Translations under genes and position numbers: made by a program
In this document: positions 44,716 to 56,999 of the stretch, one piece after another
Position numbering within the stretch: the first letter of the stretch is position 1
Layout: each line of letters begins with the position of its first letter
Assembly: GCA_007922195.1 (NCBI GenBank)
Contig: ML681998.1
Span: 18,286,320-18,350,319, forward strand
From: Podocnemis expansa
Taxonomy: Eukaryota > Chordata > Testudines > Podocnemididae
Length of the DNA stretch: 64,000 bases
Direction of reading: 5' to 3'
Notes under the pieces: generated by a model
Told to the model about the DNA's origin: nothing
Databases searched by the model: none
The model's input: the letters and a program-made list of their open reading frames with translations, nothing else

Positions 44716-45039
44716 AACAGAAAAGGAGCCTCAGATCCTCTCACTCCCTCAAGCCAAGGACTTTCAGGTGCTCTGAGGGGAAAGCTATGACCATTTCATT
44801 CAGGTGCAACACCATCTGTGACCCAGGCCCTTATCATCTTGGGGCTGAGTTACAGCAGCGTGCATCTGAGGTTACTTTTTAAATGAATGTAGAAAATGTA
44901 AAACTGGGTGCTGCATTGTGCACCAGTTATTAAGCAATAATTCTTGGTTTCCAAGTAGAATTCGGGGTGTCAGTTTCGCACTAGGTCGGGAACTTCTTAT
45001 CTGAGAGATCAGCGCTGGCCCTGTGCCATGCTGTTAGAG
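44716..45039. other. Unique sequence, nothing recognised
   Basis: No repeat or coding signal recognised. Confidence 0.4.
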
Positions 45040-45480
45040 ACAGAGGGCACTGAGCTGTGGCAGGGGCACTGGAGTGGGGAGGGGATATCAGAGGTACACA
45101 TGGTGGTAGTACACATGGGAAGATCAAGGGGTCAGAGGCACAGAGGAGGATTTGTGAGTTAGGTGCATATGGGGGGATCAGAGGTTCATTGGGGTACTGG
45201 AAGGGTCAGACGCCTGGGTGGAGAGATGATCAGGGAGTGTGGCTCCCCAGCAGTAGGGACATGTTGAAGATGCTAGGGCTCTGTTTGTGATTGGAGGTGT
45301 GCCACAGAATAAAGGAGTGTGAAGTGTAGGGGTGTGTATGCTCACAGTATGACTGGATGGAAAAGGAATGGGTGTATGCAGGGGGCATGGGTGTCTAGTA
45401 TGAGGATTTGTGTACAGTACTCAATGTGTTTGTATGCTGAGTGGTGGGGTTAACAAGGAATTAATGGGCTACGTCCCAGG
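45040..45480 (+). repeat. G-rich, strand-asymmetric degenerate repeat
   Basis: The plus strand is strongly G/T/A with little C. It contains loosely recurring words such as ggtacacatgg, gggatcagagg and gggtcagagg. It resembles a decayed minisatellite. The small frame at 45057-45290 follows from the composition. Confidence 0.45.
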
Positions 45481-45639
45481 TTAAGCTGTGTGTGTGACAT
45501 ACATGCTGAATGCATTTACGATGGCGTGAAAGAGGATGTGGAATGAAAGCTAGCTATAACAAATTCATGGAATTGGTTTGATGAGGATAAACAAGTAACA
45601 TATCTGCAAACTTATACAAAGTAAAAAGAGGAGTTTCTT
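45481..45639. other. Unique sequence
   Basis: Nothing recognised. Confidence 0.4.
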
Positions 45640-45950
45640 ACCTTACAGAAACTGGAATTCTCCCAGATTGGCTGTGCACATGGATCCCACTCACAATGCA
45701 CTTGCACCCCCTCCACAAGTTTATGTATAACTTCTCTAAAAGCATCTGCTATGAGTCACATATGCAGCCCGCATGCCCTTCTTCTTCCCTTTTCTGACAG
45801 CACAAGGGGCAGAGGTTAAATCCAAACACTAATCAATTCCTTTGCCACTCAAAGTCTCATGGATAAGACTGATTACTGGGAGCCACAAGTAAGCTTTTCT
45901 TGAGCTTCTGTGCTTGTGGATTTCATTCATAAGGACTTACCCAGCAATTT
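45640..45950. repeat. Decayed terminal-type repeat with inverted internal similarity
   Basis: 'gtgcacatggatcccactca' here parallels the reverse complement of 49905-49975, which reads gtatgtggatccaattcatg, followed in both by a gtgcttgtgccc or gcacttgcaccc word. Within the block itself, 'gagcttctgtgcttgtggat' near 45903 is a further related word. It may be one end of a large decayed element whose other end is near 49980. Confidence 0.35.
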
Positions 45951-46329
45951 GATGCTTTGAAGGAAGAAGGTTATTTATCCAAATAAGATTGAAAGACCAC
46001 TTGAGCATCTGCTCTCCAGTGAGTAATGTCTAGTAAATGTGTGAATTGATGACCATGTAGTTGCTCTACATGGCTCTATCAATGGGATCCTGATGAAACA
46101 TGTCACTGAAGAACCCAGAGCCCTACTTAGAATGGGCTAAAAAGTTAGAAAGAGTTCTGTTTGAACTCACAGAGTGTTAATACAGCTCAGTCATGCCCCA
46201 ATTAGACATCCTGAATTAAGATAGCATATGGTAGCAGAGCTAACTATTTTAGATACACTGTTATAGAACTCAGACAACAAGGTCTCAAATCTGAAATTAA
46301 TTTGCAGGTGACTAGAAGTCATGAACATG
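45951..46329. other. Unclassified sequence
   Basis: No repeat termini or domain recognised; may belong to the decayed element beginning at 45640. Confidence 0.35.
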
Positions 46330-47446
46330 TAGGACTGAAATAGATTTTGAAAGGTTACCTAGTTCAGCCCCCTGCACTGAGACTAGACCAAGTACAACTA
46401 GGCCATCCCTGACAGGGCATTTGTCTAACCAGGTTTTAAACACTTCCAGTGATGGTGATACCACCACCTCCCTTGGAAACTATTCCAGTGCTGAGCTACC
46501 CTTATAATTAGAAGAGTTTCCTAATATGTAACCTAAATATTTTGCTCTGTAGGACAGTAAATAATCAGAACTTCTTACTCCATTTTCTGTGGACATGGAG
46601 AATAACTGACATGGAATCACAGCCCTCAATATATTTAATAAAAGTTATTAGTTGTTCCCCATTTAGTCTTCTTTCCTCAACACTAAACAAATCCAGTTTC
46701 TTAACCTTTCTTAATAGGTCAGCCTTTCTAAACCTTTTATCATTTTTATTGCTCCCGTCTGGACTGTCTCCAATTTGTCCACAACTTTTCCAAAGTGTGG
46801 CACCCAGAACTGGACACTGCACTCCACCTGAGGCCTTACAAATGCTGTGTAGAGCAGAACAATTGCCACCCCTGTCATATATCTGACACCCCTGTTAATA
46901 CACTACAGATTGATATAAGCGCTTTCTATAACTGCATCATATTGTTGACTCATATCCAGTTTGTGATCTACTGCAACATCCAGATCCTTTCTTAGTTATT
47001 CCCATTTTGTATTTGAGCATTTGATTTTTTTTGTTTGTTTTTTACCTAGGTGTAGTACATTGCAGTTGCCTTTATTGAATTTCATCTTGTTAAATTCAGA
47101 CCAATTCTCCTATTTGTCAAGGTCCTTTTGAATTCTAAAACTGTCCTCCAAAGTGGATGCAACCCCTTCCAGATTGGTGTCATCTACAAATTTTATAAAC
47201 ACACTCTCCACTCCATTATACAAGTCATTAATAAAAAAAATTGATTACCAGAACCAAGACTGACCTCCCAGTTTGATAATGAACTGTTGATATCTACTCT
47301 TTGAATACGGTCTTTCAACCAGTTTTGCACCCACTTTTTAGTAATTTCACCCAGACCACCTAGTTTATACATGAGACTGTCATAGAGGATTGTACCAAAA
47401 GCCTTGCTAAAATAAAGATACGTCATACCTACCACTTTGCCCTATC
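46330..47446 (-). mobile_element. CR1 LINE, antisense
   Basis: Antisense CR1 order: 'ggccatccctgacagggcat', 'ttcttaacctttcttaatag', 'gcacccagaactggacactg', 'attgaatttcatcttgttaa', 'atcatctacaaattttataa'-like text near 47180, and 'tctttcaaccagttttgcac'. Minus frames are short and broken. Its 5' side ends near a hAT-like insertion. Confidence 0.8.
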
Positions 47447-47454
47447 TTCTAGGG

Positions 47455-47740
47455 CAGTGTTCATCAAACTAGGGGTCACAACCCAATTCTGGGTCACAGA
47501 CCTAAACGGACTGGGTTGGGGACCCTGCTGAATCCAGGAATGGGAGAAGGTCTGCCCCTCACCCCCTGCCGGGCCAGTACCACTTCCAGGAGCGGGGGTA
47601 TGGCGCCTCTTATTCTCCTGCCAGCTGGCCCTGAGCAGAAGAAAAGTGGCCCATCCCCCCCCACCACACACAGTGGAGGGTCAAGGCATGGCAGAGGGGC
47701 CCAGAGGTGGGTCCCCTGTCAAAAAGTTTGACGACCACTG
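47455..47740. mobile_element. 286-bp hAT-like element at the edge of CR1
   Basis: TSD ttctaggg (47447-47454) against ttccaggg (47741-47748), 7 of 8. The ends are CAGTGTTCATCAAACT and, from the right, CAGTGGTCGTCAAACT. GC-rich interior, no transposase. Confidence 0.8.
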
Positions 47741-47748
47741 TTCCAGGG

Positions 47749-49394
47749 CATGTACCCTGCTTTCTTACAGTCCCAACTTTCATTGTTTTGTCCCCAGAGT
47801 CAGGATGAACCACAGTAGTTCTTTTCCTGTTATGCTGGCTCCAAGCTGTCTTAATGTACTCATATTGACTCCATATGCAAAAAGGGAGACATTTTCAGAA
47901 GGGCTCAGGGACTGGGGCATATTTACTGTTAACTTGGAAGGCACCGGAAAGCCTGGCAGAGCCTTGTGGAGATTGTTTGAGTGACTATCAATGGTGGTGT
48001 CAGGGAACTGAAACCAATTAAGTACAAGCAAATCTTCCTCTTCCTGGAGGTGAGGTTAGCAAGGAGCCTCACACTCCTGGGTACACCAGAAGCACCAGAG
48101 CTGCGTACTGTCAGAAGAGCAGAAGACACTACAGTTTCTTCAGGAGAAGATAAAAACTGTCTTGCTGGACAAGGCTTATCCCAGGTCTCCTCCTCAAACA
48201 GTAGTTGCCATATTTCCAAAACTATAGACTTTGGGGAAGAATGGACAAGTAAAGGGAAATCTCCCAAAGGAAATTTGACTCCTGAAGTGCAAAAAGGAGG
48301 AAATTGTTGATTTGGATTATGCCCAGGAGGTCAATAGGCCCATGGTAGACATCTGTATGGGCAAGGCACAGAATTCCAAGGTACTGACATCCACCAGGAC
48401 AAGTAAGTATCACGTGGTGAACTCCTAACTGAAGTAATCCGTGAAGGTTTTTCTGATATTTAGTTCTCTTGGTAGGAATTGGTAAAGATTTTCTACTAGA
48501 CTCAGCTGATGATGAGGATGAAGCAAAGTTCTCTAAAGGAGGGGCTGTTCCAAGAGGTGCAAATCTGTTCAAGACTTTAAAGTTCCTGAATTACTGCAGC
48601 AACAGACCAGAAAGTTATTTTTGGGATTATACCGTGGGCTTTTGCTACACAGAAGATCTTTGAGAAACTGAGGCAGGAGAGGCCTGTAATATGGAAGATG
48701 CTGGTTCTGGACTAACCATAATCCTTGGTCTTATAAAGTATAGTCCAGATGGTACTGTCAATACCAAGGTAGAATATGAAGTGTTCAAAGGTGACCACTT
48801 GTATACCAAATCCCCTGGTCAAGAGTGCTTTAATGAGAGGGGATGTTTCTGATGTTCCAGTACCAATGTGGACAGGGCTAACCATGAGGCACTCAGAGTC
48901 ACTTCTGTTGGGCAAAGGATGTGCCATTCACTGGTACTGACACCAAAGCCAATGTCACTGAATGTGGTTTCAGTGCATGTGGAACAGAGTGCCCCTGTGC
49001 CAGCACAGACTTTTTTGGTGCTAGCTTCTGTCTTTTCCTCATGCAGTGACAGAGATTCAGGTCAGTACCAGACTGGCTCCTTGGAGCCATGCTCTTTTCT
49101 CCAACAGGCAGCTGGGGTTTCTGACCACTCCAGTGTGAAGGTGGCCTGCTGTGGCAAACTCTTTTTAGATTTGTGAAGTCTCTTTTCAGCCTCCAAGGCT
49201 AAACATGATTTTTCTCATCTCTGGAGCATTCAAGGCATGACCGAAGCAGAAGTGGATTACTTTTCTCTTGACTTTCAAAGTCCCTGATTCAGAAGTTGTT
49301 GTCATGGATTTCTCCATCAGGAAAATCTTGACACGTGACTCACAAGAATTCTTTGTGTTTCTCTTGTGTGCCTTACAAATCACACATTTAGAAG
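47749..49394 (-). repeat. Unclassified decayed block, possibly retrotransposon-derived
   Basis: About 1.6 kb with serine/proline-rich minus-strand frames (for example 48899-49090) and repeated 'ggtactgacaccaaagccaa'-like text. The texture recalls the low-complexity gag-like region of some retrotransposons, but I see no diagnostic motif. No host exon structure is evident. Confidence 0.25.
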
Positions 49395-49550
49395 CTCTGT
49401 AAGTTTCCTCATCTTCAAAGCATCTGACGAAGTGGGATTTTTCTCCTATGAAAGCTCACATGATAAATAAATTTGTTCATCTTTAAGTGTCACAGGACTC
49501 CTTGCTTGTTTTGCTGAACCAGACTAACATGGCAGTCTCTTTGGAACTTA
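49395..49550 (+). mobile_element. Penelope-like element 3' tail
   Basis: Begins ctctgtaagtttcctcatct, passes through the hammerhead-like core and 'aaataaatttgttcatcttt', 'aagtgtcacaggactccttg', and ends at the PLE terminus 'ctgaaccagactaacatggc'. It is collinear with 38990-39145 and 41660-41786. Confidence 0.8.
49424..49453 (+). ncRNA. Hammerhead-ribozyme-like core in PLE tail
   Basis: CTGACGA (the variable fifth position is C), stem II candidate GTGGGA/TCCTAT (six pairs including G-U), and GAAA at 49450-49453. All invariant core positions are kept. Stems I and III are not obvious, so activity is not claimed. Confidence 0.55.
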
Positions 49551-49980
49551 CACGTTACATGGCCTTTGTTCCCCAAAGCACAAGAAGCATACATCATGTT
49601 CATCTTCCAGTGGAATCACTCTTCACAATGAAGCACAAGATTTAAAAACAGTGCTCATGGGTGAGGCTTAACAGCCATCGCCTGTTACGAACTACAAAAA
49701 AGCTACCAACAGTGAATAGTTTTTATAGGGTTTTTATTTTTTACCCACTGGCTTAAAAACCAATCTGACCAAGTAGGAGGGAACAGTTCTCTTTCTCTCA
49801 GAGCAGTCAGAAGCTGCCTGTCCCATATGCTCTCAGGAGGGAGAATACAAGAGTACATTAGGCACATCTATAAAACCTACTGGACACTGCTAGACACATT
49901 GTCAGAACTCCCGTGCAGGGCACAAGCACACCATGAATTGGATCCACATACACAGAAGCTCAGAGAATTTCCTGTTTGTG
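49551..49980. repeat. Unclassified block, possible far end of the 45640 element
   Basis: Contains the inverted counterpart of the 45675 'ggatccca' segment (tgaattggatccacatacac near 49935). No domain. Confidence 0.3.
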
Positions 49981-50682
49981 TTTGCAAATGTTGACAGGTG
50001 TCTAGTTTTAACTTAAACTTCCAGCTAAATTAGAAAAACCTCCATTCCTTCCAACCTAAGGGGAATTCCAAATCAAAACAATGACACCGCAAACTGATGA
50101 AAGAGGCTGCTTTAAACTTGAAGGGGGGTGTGTGGTCAGTCAGTCATCCTTCATTCTGGATAAATGTAAGTAGTCAAACTTCTTTTTGAAGTAAGTTTGG
50201 CTCCCATTATTTCAGCTTTCTCTAAACACAGGACACCTGCAAACCTGGTCAGAGACCAAGCTATACAAGCAGAGAAATTTTACTGAGTTTTGTTCAATGG
50301 AATAGTCTACCTGGGAGCAGAAGCTGTCGGAGATCAGGGTAAAGAGAAGCAGCCAAAAAGTCAAGCAGACAGCAAAAGAAGGACTAGGAAACATGGCCCA
50401 GAAAGAAAAGTCCTGGCTGGAAAGAGGCTTAGGCAAAAGTGGTACCATTCTTTACTCTTCTAATGCATCAAGACATTGTCTCTTGACACAGGCGAAGGAA
50501 ATATTAGCCTGGAATCTCTCCTAAACAAGTGCCCATCTCAGGCCTCAAATCCACAATGCTTCCTTTGCTCCAGCTTCCTTCACCTGCTTTCTAGCACAAG
50601 TCCAAATCTGCAGACCACAGTTCAGGGCTCACCCCTCTGGTTACTGGTGATCTCTTCCCAATGTACAACTTATTCCACATCC
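49981..50682. other. Unique sequence, nothing recognised
   Basis: No repeat or coding signal recognised; short frames at 50212-50448 (-) and 50476-50718 (+) have no domain. Confidence 0.45.
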
Positions 50683-50690
50683 CTCTATGT

Positions 50691-50877
50691 CGGGGGTCTC
50701 AAACTCAAATCACCATGAGGGCCGCATGAGGACTTGTACGTTACCCAAGGGCTGCACCACTGAAACCTTTTCATATAATGATATTGCAAATATTGGTAAT
50801 GATAGTGTCATCATAGGCCACGGGAAATAACTTTAGGGGCTGCATGCGGCCCACAGGCCACGTGTTTGAGACCCCTG
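50691..50877. mobile_element. 187-bp hAT-like element, CAGGGGTCTCAAAC ends
   Basis: The left end CGGGGGTCTCAAACTC matches the reverse complement of the right end, CAGGGGTCTCAAACAC. The flanks ctctatgt and ctctgtgc match at 6 of 8. The interior has the gggccgcatg and gcatgcggccc inverted words typical of this widespread vertebrate family. Confidence 0.8.
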
Positions 50878-50885
50878 CTCTGTGC

Positions 50886-51379
50886 CCTGTCCTTTGCCCA
50901 GTCTCAAGCTCCTTCCCATAGGTCCTCCCGGGACATGCTTTGCAGAAGTGCACACCCCCTGGATCTCTCATCCTTGTGAGAAAAGGGATCTTATTTATAC
51001 CCCTCACCCTATCTATGTATTGCTGCCCAGCCTACAATTCCTATGATGACACTGGAACTACTACACCAAAATTTCTTATAGTTTGAAAAAGTTTGTGTAA
51101 ATCTGTAACCATGCCTTAAAGGACTTAGCAGGCTCTGTTACAAAAGGAGTAGCTACCAGTTTATCAAATCCACTTAGAAACCTAGACAGGTATTTCTGCA
51201 TACTTTTATAAACAATTTTATAATCAATTATAACAGCTACTGAAAATCAGTCTATTTAATTTCATGCCTTAATATGGACTTAAGCACCTACCTTTAGGCA
51301 CACTATGTTTGAAATTCTGGTCTTAAGTTTTTGATTCTGCTAGAGGAAAGAATTGAAGAAGTGACTGGGAAAAGGGCTG
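50886..51379. other. Unique sequence, nothing recognised
   Basis: No repeat or coding signal recognised. Confidence 0.45.
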
Positions 51380-51600
51380 GGAATTAACAGTTTCTATATC
51401 TAATCCTTGCTTCACATGAGCTCTCTCTCAGGCCTCAGACAGGTCAATTAGCTCCAAATCTCACTTACAGACATTCTTTAAACACATGAATGGTCCAATG
51501 GTGACTCAGTTGCTCCATCTGTAAAGTGTGGAAGATGATAATATTAGATGTCTCTCAAGCTTGTTGTAAAAGTTCTCTGAATAGGACGAGTGCTAATTAC
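51380..51600 (+). mobile_element. MIR-type SINE fragment
   Basis: 'caggcctcagacaggtcaat' then 'tcagttgctccatctgtaaa' and 'gaagatgataatattagatg' follow the order of the MIR 3' half (cctcagtttcctcatctgtaaaat-like). Diverged. Confidence 0.5.
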
Positions 51601-52639
51601 CAGAGAGATGCACATTCATTTTGTACCTGGGAGGGGAAGTTATGGGTTGTGTACGTTTATTTAAAGTCTAAATGAGTTATTTCAGTCATCTATGGAAACA
51701 GTCAAATGAAATTCTTCTTGAAGTGCTAAGAGAGATAATGCCTCTCGTAGGAAAAAGGATAAATGTCCATCAGTTTGCAAGTCATTCACCAAGTAGGTGG
51801 AAAGCTCATCATTCCCTACAGTTAAAACAAGTATGGAAATAGATTCCATACTGTTGGGTATGATGAGCAGAAGTGGGGAAAAAAAAGGGTGAGATGATAT
51901 GAGGAAGCCTGTGTTTTACTATTTAAAGAGCTTTCACATTAATCAGGCCCAACATCCAGACTGAATATAATTCCAATGTCTTCAGTCATTTACCAATCAT
52001 TTAACCAGAATCCCGTAACAAAAAGATGCCTGCTACTGACTGATTAGAATTACCTCAGCTTAATCTCAAACGGTAGTTTCTTAAAATTGCAAACACTTTC
52101 GTAACATTAGAGAAAGACAGACGTGGCACACAAATGACAGGCAGAGAAAAGGGACCACAACATCCCACCTCCTCAGAAACATGCCATTCAGCATTTGAAG
52201 CCCAAATTTACCAGAGAGCGCACTCTGAGTCCATGAGACAGTGCATTTTGCAGGAGAGTCTCATCTTAAGAAAAAAAGATTGACATTTTTAATGTCGCTC
52301 CAATTATAAGGAAGCCATTTGGCTCAAGTTGTGTACAGGAATAAGAGTGGATGTTATTTACCATCCTTTATGAACTCATGTCTGTTGCTCAGAACTGCAA
52401 TAAAAGACAGACGAATTAGATTAACATTACAGAAATAGAGCAGAAACATAAAAGTCTTCCTCAAAGAAATAAAGCAAACCTGTAACTACATTGAAAATGA
52501 GGTATGTATCTCATACACATCCACAACATTGCTGTGAATAGATCAGGAGCTCTAATGCACCAAGCACAGTAATGAACTGAACTAAAGATTTCTTGGCAAA
52601 AGCTTTTCTTATTTCCGTATTTCTGAAAAGAGAAATAAT
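51601..52639. other. Unique sequence, nothing recognised
   Basis: No repeat or coding signal recognised. Confidence 0.45.
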
Positions 52640-53937
52640 TTACCGTATATAATCGGGTGTAAGCCGATCCAGGCACAAGCCGACCCCCCAATTCTGAGCC
52701 CAAAAAAGAAGCTAAATTTGGTGACCCAGGTATAAGCTGAGGTCCCCTTTTGGCCTTGGCCCCTAACCTCTCACCCACTGATGCTGGCTTCCTTTGGAGT
52801 TTCTGACAGCTTCCCTACCCCAAAATCTCTGCTGCTGCTTTTCACATACCCCCCCCATCCATTCCTCACTCCTGCCCTCCTGCTCTGCCCTTTCCTCACT
52901 GCTGTCACCCCTGCTGCCCCCCCACTGCTGCTGCCTGCTCACTTCTCATTTACCCACTGTTGCCCCTTGCTGCGCCCTTTTCTCACTGTTACCCCTTGCT
53001 CCCACCTGCTCTGACCTTCCCTCACTGCTGCCCCCTGCTCTGCCCCTTTCTCACTGCTGCTCTCTGCTCCTCCTACTGTCCCCTCCTACTCCACTGTTCC
53101 CTCACTGCTACCCGCTGCCCCCCCCGGCTCTGACCTTCCCTCACTGCTGCCCCCCTGCTCCTCCTGCTGCCCCCCTGCTCCGCCCCTTCCCCACTGCTGC
53201 CCCCCCCTGCTCCGCCCCTTCCCCACTGNNNNNNNNNNNNNNNNNNNNNNNNNNNNNNNNNNNNNNNNNNNNNNNNNNNNNNNNNNNNNNNNNNNNNNNN
53301 NNNNNNNNNNNNNNNNNNNNNNNNNNNNCTGCTGCCCCCCTGCTCCCTTCTCAGTTTGGTGCTGTTGCTCCCCTGTTCCCCAACACCCTTTCCCTGTCAC
53401 CCCCAACCCCTGCTGCCACTCTTCCTAGTCTGCTAGGCGCCTCCCCAATCCCCAGTCCCTGTTGCTGCTTCCCTGGGCTCCCCAAAAACCCTGGGTCCTC
53501 CTGCTGCTTTCCTGGACTCCCCAACCCCCCCCAAATGCCCGAGCCCTGCTGCCCCTTCCCTGGCCTCCCTGAACCCACTCCCAAGCCCTCCCGGCAGTCC
53601 CATCACTTTCCCCAACTCCCCGACCCCCTCCCCAACCCCCGGTCCCTGCCACCACTTCCCTGGCCTCCCTGAATCCCCCCCTCAATGTCCAGGCCAACCC
53701 CCCCCCCAGGTCCTCTTATGTGGCTGCTCCAGATGCCGGGGTCCCCTCCTCACTCCAGCCCCAGCCGACTGCCCAAGATGGCCACCCCGTAACACTGGGG
53801 CTCCGGCCTGCCACATCGTCTGGGAAACTCCTGGGAGGGGCTGTCTACCATATTCTCTTGAGTATAAGCCAAGCACCTATTTTCAAGCCAATTTTCAGGC
53901 ACAAAATTTTCGGCTTATAGGCGATGATATACGGTAA
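52640..53937. mobile_element. TA-flanked inverted-repeat element with internal minisatellite
   Basis: The left end TTACCGTATATAATCGG and, from the right, TTACCGTATATCATCGC continue to TAAGCCGA on both sides, ~25 of 29 positions matching. A TA (or TTA/TAA) pair sits at the junctions, compatible with a Tc1/mariner- or Harbinger-type TSD. Between the ends is a C-rich tandem array of 'cactgctgccccctgctc'-type units that contains the 100-N gap, so its length is unknown. A 292-residue frame (52794-53672) is a product of the array and gap. No transposase seen. Confidence 0.7.
53229..53328. other. Assembly gap (100 N) inside a minisatellite
   Basis: Exactly 100 N, a conventional placeholder. Near-identical 'ctgctccgccccttccccac' units lie against its left side, so collapsed repeat units are the likely cause. 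Confidence 1.
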
Positions 53938-54069
53938 CCCTTCTAATGTCTGCGCCATCATTTGCTGCCAGCTTTCATCACAGTTCCTTATCAGCAGAAG
54001 TAATTAACTTGAACAATCAGCTTGAATGCTGAAAAGCCCCATATGCCTGTAATGGGACAACACAAGGGC

Positions 54070-54593
54070 TATGAGTCCACACATACATGGTTAAATTGAT
54101 TTTACTTATATTGATTTAATATAATCGATATAAAAATCATTAAATCAATATGTTAAATTGATTTAACAGGTCCACACCAAAAAAAAAACAAAAAAAAAAA
54201 CCCCAAATCAACATAGCATATCCAGACACAGGACTTGCTATTCCAGTTCAGGAGAGGGGCACCATAGGAGGTGTGGCAACATGGACCCCTCACTGGGCCA
54301 TGCCCGCACCCAATATATAGAAAAAGGAAAGCACCTGGTAAGGAGAAAGGGAAAAAGTGTTAAATCAATTAAATAGTTAAATCAAAATAACATGTCCGAA
54401 CTGTGTTATTTTGAAATAATTTCAATTTAACCGTCATATCAATATAATACTAGGTTTTATTATATTGATATAACTTTCCCTATATCAAAATGAGGGAGCT
54501 CCTCATTTCAAAATAAGGGAACGTTGTGTGGACCTACCATTTTTTAAATCAAAATAACCAGCGTTATTTCAATTTAAACTGTGTGTGGACATA
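54070..54593. mobile_element. AT-rich inverted-repeat element with GTCCACAC-type ends
   Basis: 'gagtccacacatacatggtt' on the left faces 'ctgtgtgtggacatacac' on the right. The interior consists of ttaaattgattt, atatcaatat and tcaaaataac words in both orientations around a central gtggcaacatggacccctca stretch. That is the same architecture as 4597-5095. Confidence 0.6.
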
Positions 54594-56129
54594 CACAAGA
54601 TCTCTTAGCATACAGCAGCTTACTAACTAGTATGAATTTCCAATATAGTGTAGATTCAAACAGCATATGGCCTTGCTATGCAGTTTTCCCCAATGGAGAA
54701 CAAAATCCAATATTATTTCCTCTGATTATTTTCCATCAACAGTTTTGATTAGCATGGTAACGAAATTTTACAAATTGCATGTTGTATCTCTCCCTTTCAT
54801 GTAAAGAGAAAATTCAATCACTTCAGCATAATGGTTCTATTTACATCAGATTAACTAAAAATTAAATGATTACATTTTTTCAACAGAGTAAGAACTTATG
54901 CAACTCACAATAGGAGGCTAATCAGCAGTGAAACAAATACATTTTACTGAAGAAGTGAAAACTGATGAGTGCTTCTGTGATGAGCAGGAAGCCAATAATT
55001 GTGGACAATTTATTTAAAATTTAAACCTGACAATGGTCATTATCATGAAGTAATATTGTATTCATTCTCCCCTTCTGTACGTCAACCTTTTAGATAGATA
55101 GAAGCCAGGTGATTAGCTCCTGTTCTGCAACCGAGCAATGAGAATCAGCACTTAACCCACCACAGAGACATCTTGTGGATGTGCTTCTGCTCTTATTCAG
55201 TGTTTCAAGCACCAAACTTTCTCAATAAGCTTGACAGGAATGAACTGCAATGCCAACCATATCTGCTATAAATGTAATATTATATGACAAGGGGTTGGTT
55301 GGACACCACATAATGTCATTTGTTCTAATTAAACCAGTCATAAGGAAGCAAGAATAACTGCAACAGTACTGTCAAAACTAATAAAAAGAAACAATTAGCT
55401 GTCAATTCAATAATTCTTTTCTGTATTGCTCACAGACTGAGCTCAGAGGACTATCACACTTATCAAATTAGTTTAAAAACAGCTGCCAAAAAAGACAAGT
55501 GTCTTACCAATAACTTTAATTCTTCATGTGCAATACCTGAATCTTCTAGAAAACCAGCGACAACTGGGACTACATGAAATCCCCCTCATGGCACTGAACA
55601 TTCAGAGCTCTATTCAAAAGAATCTGTGCCATTCTCAGCTGCCTTAGTTCCTCATATTATACCTCAGAATTATTCACAGTAACACTTGTAGGAGGAGTGG
55701 AATTTGAGCAGTTAAGATGGATCAGAAGAGGCAAGATTTAGGAATCACACTTATTACTAATAAAATTACTGAACTAAGTGGCTTTTGTGTATTCCTGGGA
55801 AGGTGGGTTCAGGACTTCTAATTCAACAAGGATTATCAAACTGCCTTCACAAAGTGAATGCAAGAACAAATACTGATTCATGGAAGTAGTGCTGGCTAAA
55901 CATATACACACCACTCCAGGTACCAGTGCTGCAAAACTTTATGACAGAAAGTATCACAGAGGCAGCCTACCAATGCTGCCTTAGTCCTAGCAGGGTAAAC
56001 TCTAAGGTTTGGATCTGTGGAGAAGTTTGTTCCCCCTCTTCTGTGATAGTCCTAAACCTCCACGACAGGTGATGATTTCTGAGATCTCTTTACTCTTGAA
56101 TGGAAAGAAGTGTGAACAAAGCCTTTGAC
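54594..56129. other. Mostly unique sequence
   Basis: No repeat termini or coding signal recognised. The stretch from about 55500 may be an old repeat but I cannot name it. Confidence 0.4.
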
Positions 56130-56420
56130 AAATGCTAGGCTTGACTGAGACCCAGTTTAAATGGAGTACTGCACACTTACCGATTGGGTTAGTGTACTAA
56201 AAACAGAATGAGGCCATGGTGGCGCAAACAGCAGGAGAAGCTAGCTATCCTGAGTACATAACCATCCATGCTGCTAGGCAGGTATTTGGGGCAGATAGCT
56301 CCTCCCACTATTCAGGACAGTATGGCTTCATTCTATTTCTGGCATGCTGGCTTGATCAGAGTTAGTGCAGCTACATCTGCTTGAGCAGAGAATTACATCT
56401 CCAGCTTCAAATACAGACAT
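56130..56420. mobile_element. Probable DNA element ending in a TATGTCTGTA-type terminus
   Basis: The right end tacagacataccctaag is the complement of the TATGTCTACA-type terminus used by other elements here. The left boundary is not clear. The interior (gggttagtgtactaaaaaca) has no coding content. Confidence 0.35.
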
Positions 56421-56999
56421 ACCCTAAGAGTCCTGCTTACTGCCAAGCAGATGCCCGCACTGAGGAAATTGCGCCAGCTGATGAAATCTAAAGAAAGCAT
56501 CACTGAAGCCTCCACCTCCAAGAATACCCCAGTACCAACTGTCAGAATTGTGCAAGTCCTTCTGAAGCTGAAACAGCCATAGAAACAAATGCCAGGTTTG
56601 ATCAGAACTTGGAGAAAGATCAAAGTGCAGGTTTTATACTTCCCCTTCAGAGGGCTTCAAAGATGGTAAAGGCCAACTCTGATCCTGAACAAGAACCAGG
56701 CCCAGGCAGAGGGTGGACCAAAAGTCTGTCTTTATGCAGCCGCCTGGCGCAACTTCATACAAGCCCAGCACACCAAACAAGCATTCAGGAGATGGCCTAT
56801 CCCACAGCATATCCGATACTTGATATGTGCATTCAATGCAGGGTACATGAAGGCATACAGAATACCTGTGAAACTTGACCTTTATTTATCATCCTTCCTG
56901 ATTAGGGACAGGACACCTCAGAATGAAGGTAAATTATTTTGTTAACAATTTAAAAACTCAAAGTGAATCAGTTTTAACAAACAATTACTATGATTTACT
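56421..56999. other. Unique sequence, nothing recognised
   Basis: No repeat or coding signal recognised. Confidence 0.4.

Noticed and set aside
47749..49394. Multi-exon host gene suggested by several facing frames of 60-116 residues
   Set aside because: Frames overlap on both strands, lack domains, and no consistent splice-site arrangement could be made.
52794..53672. 292-residue open frame, the longest in the window
   Set aside because: It runs through a C-rich minisatellite and 100 N; composition is proline/leucine/serine repeats with undetermined residues in the middle.
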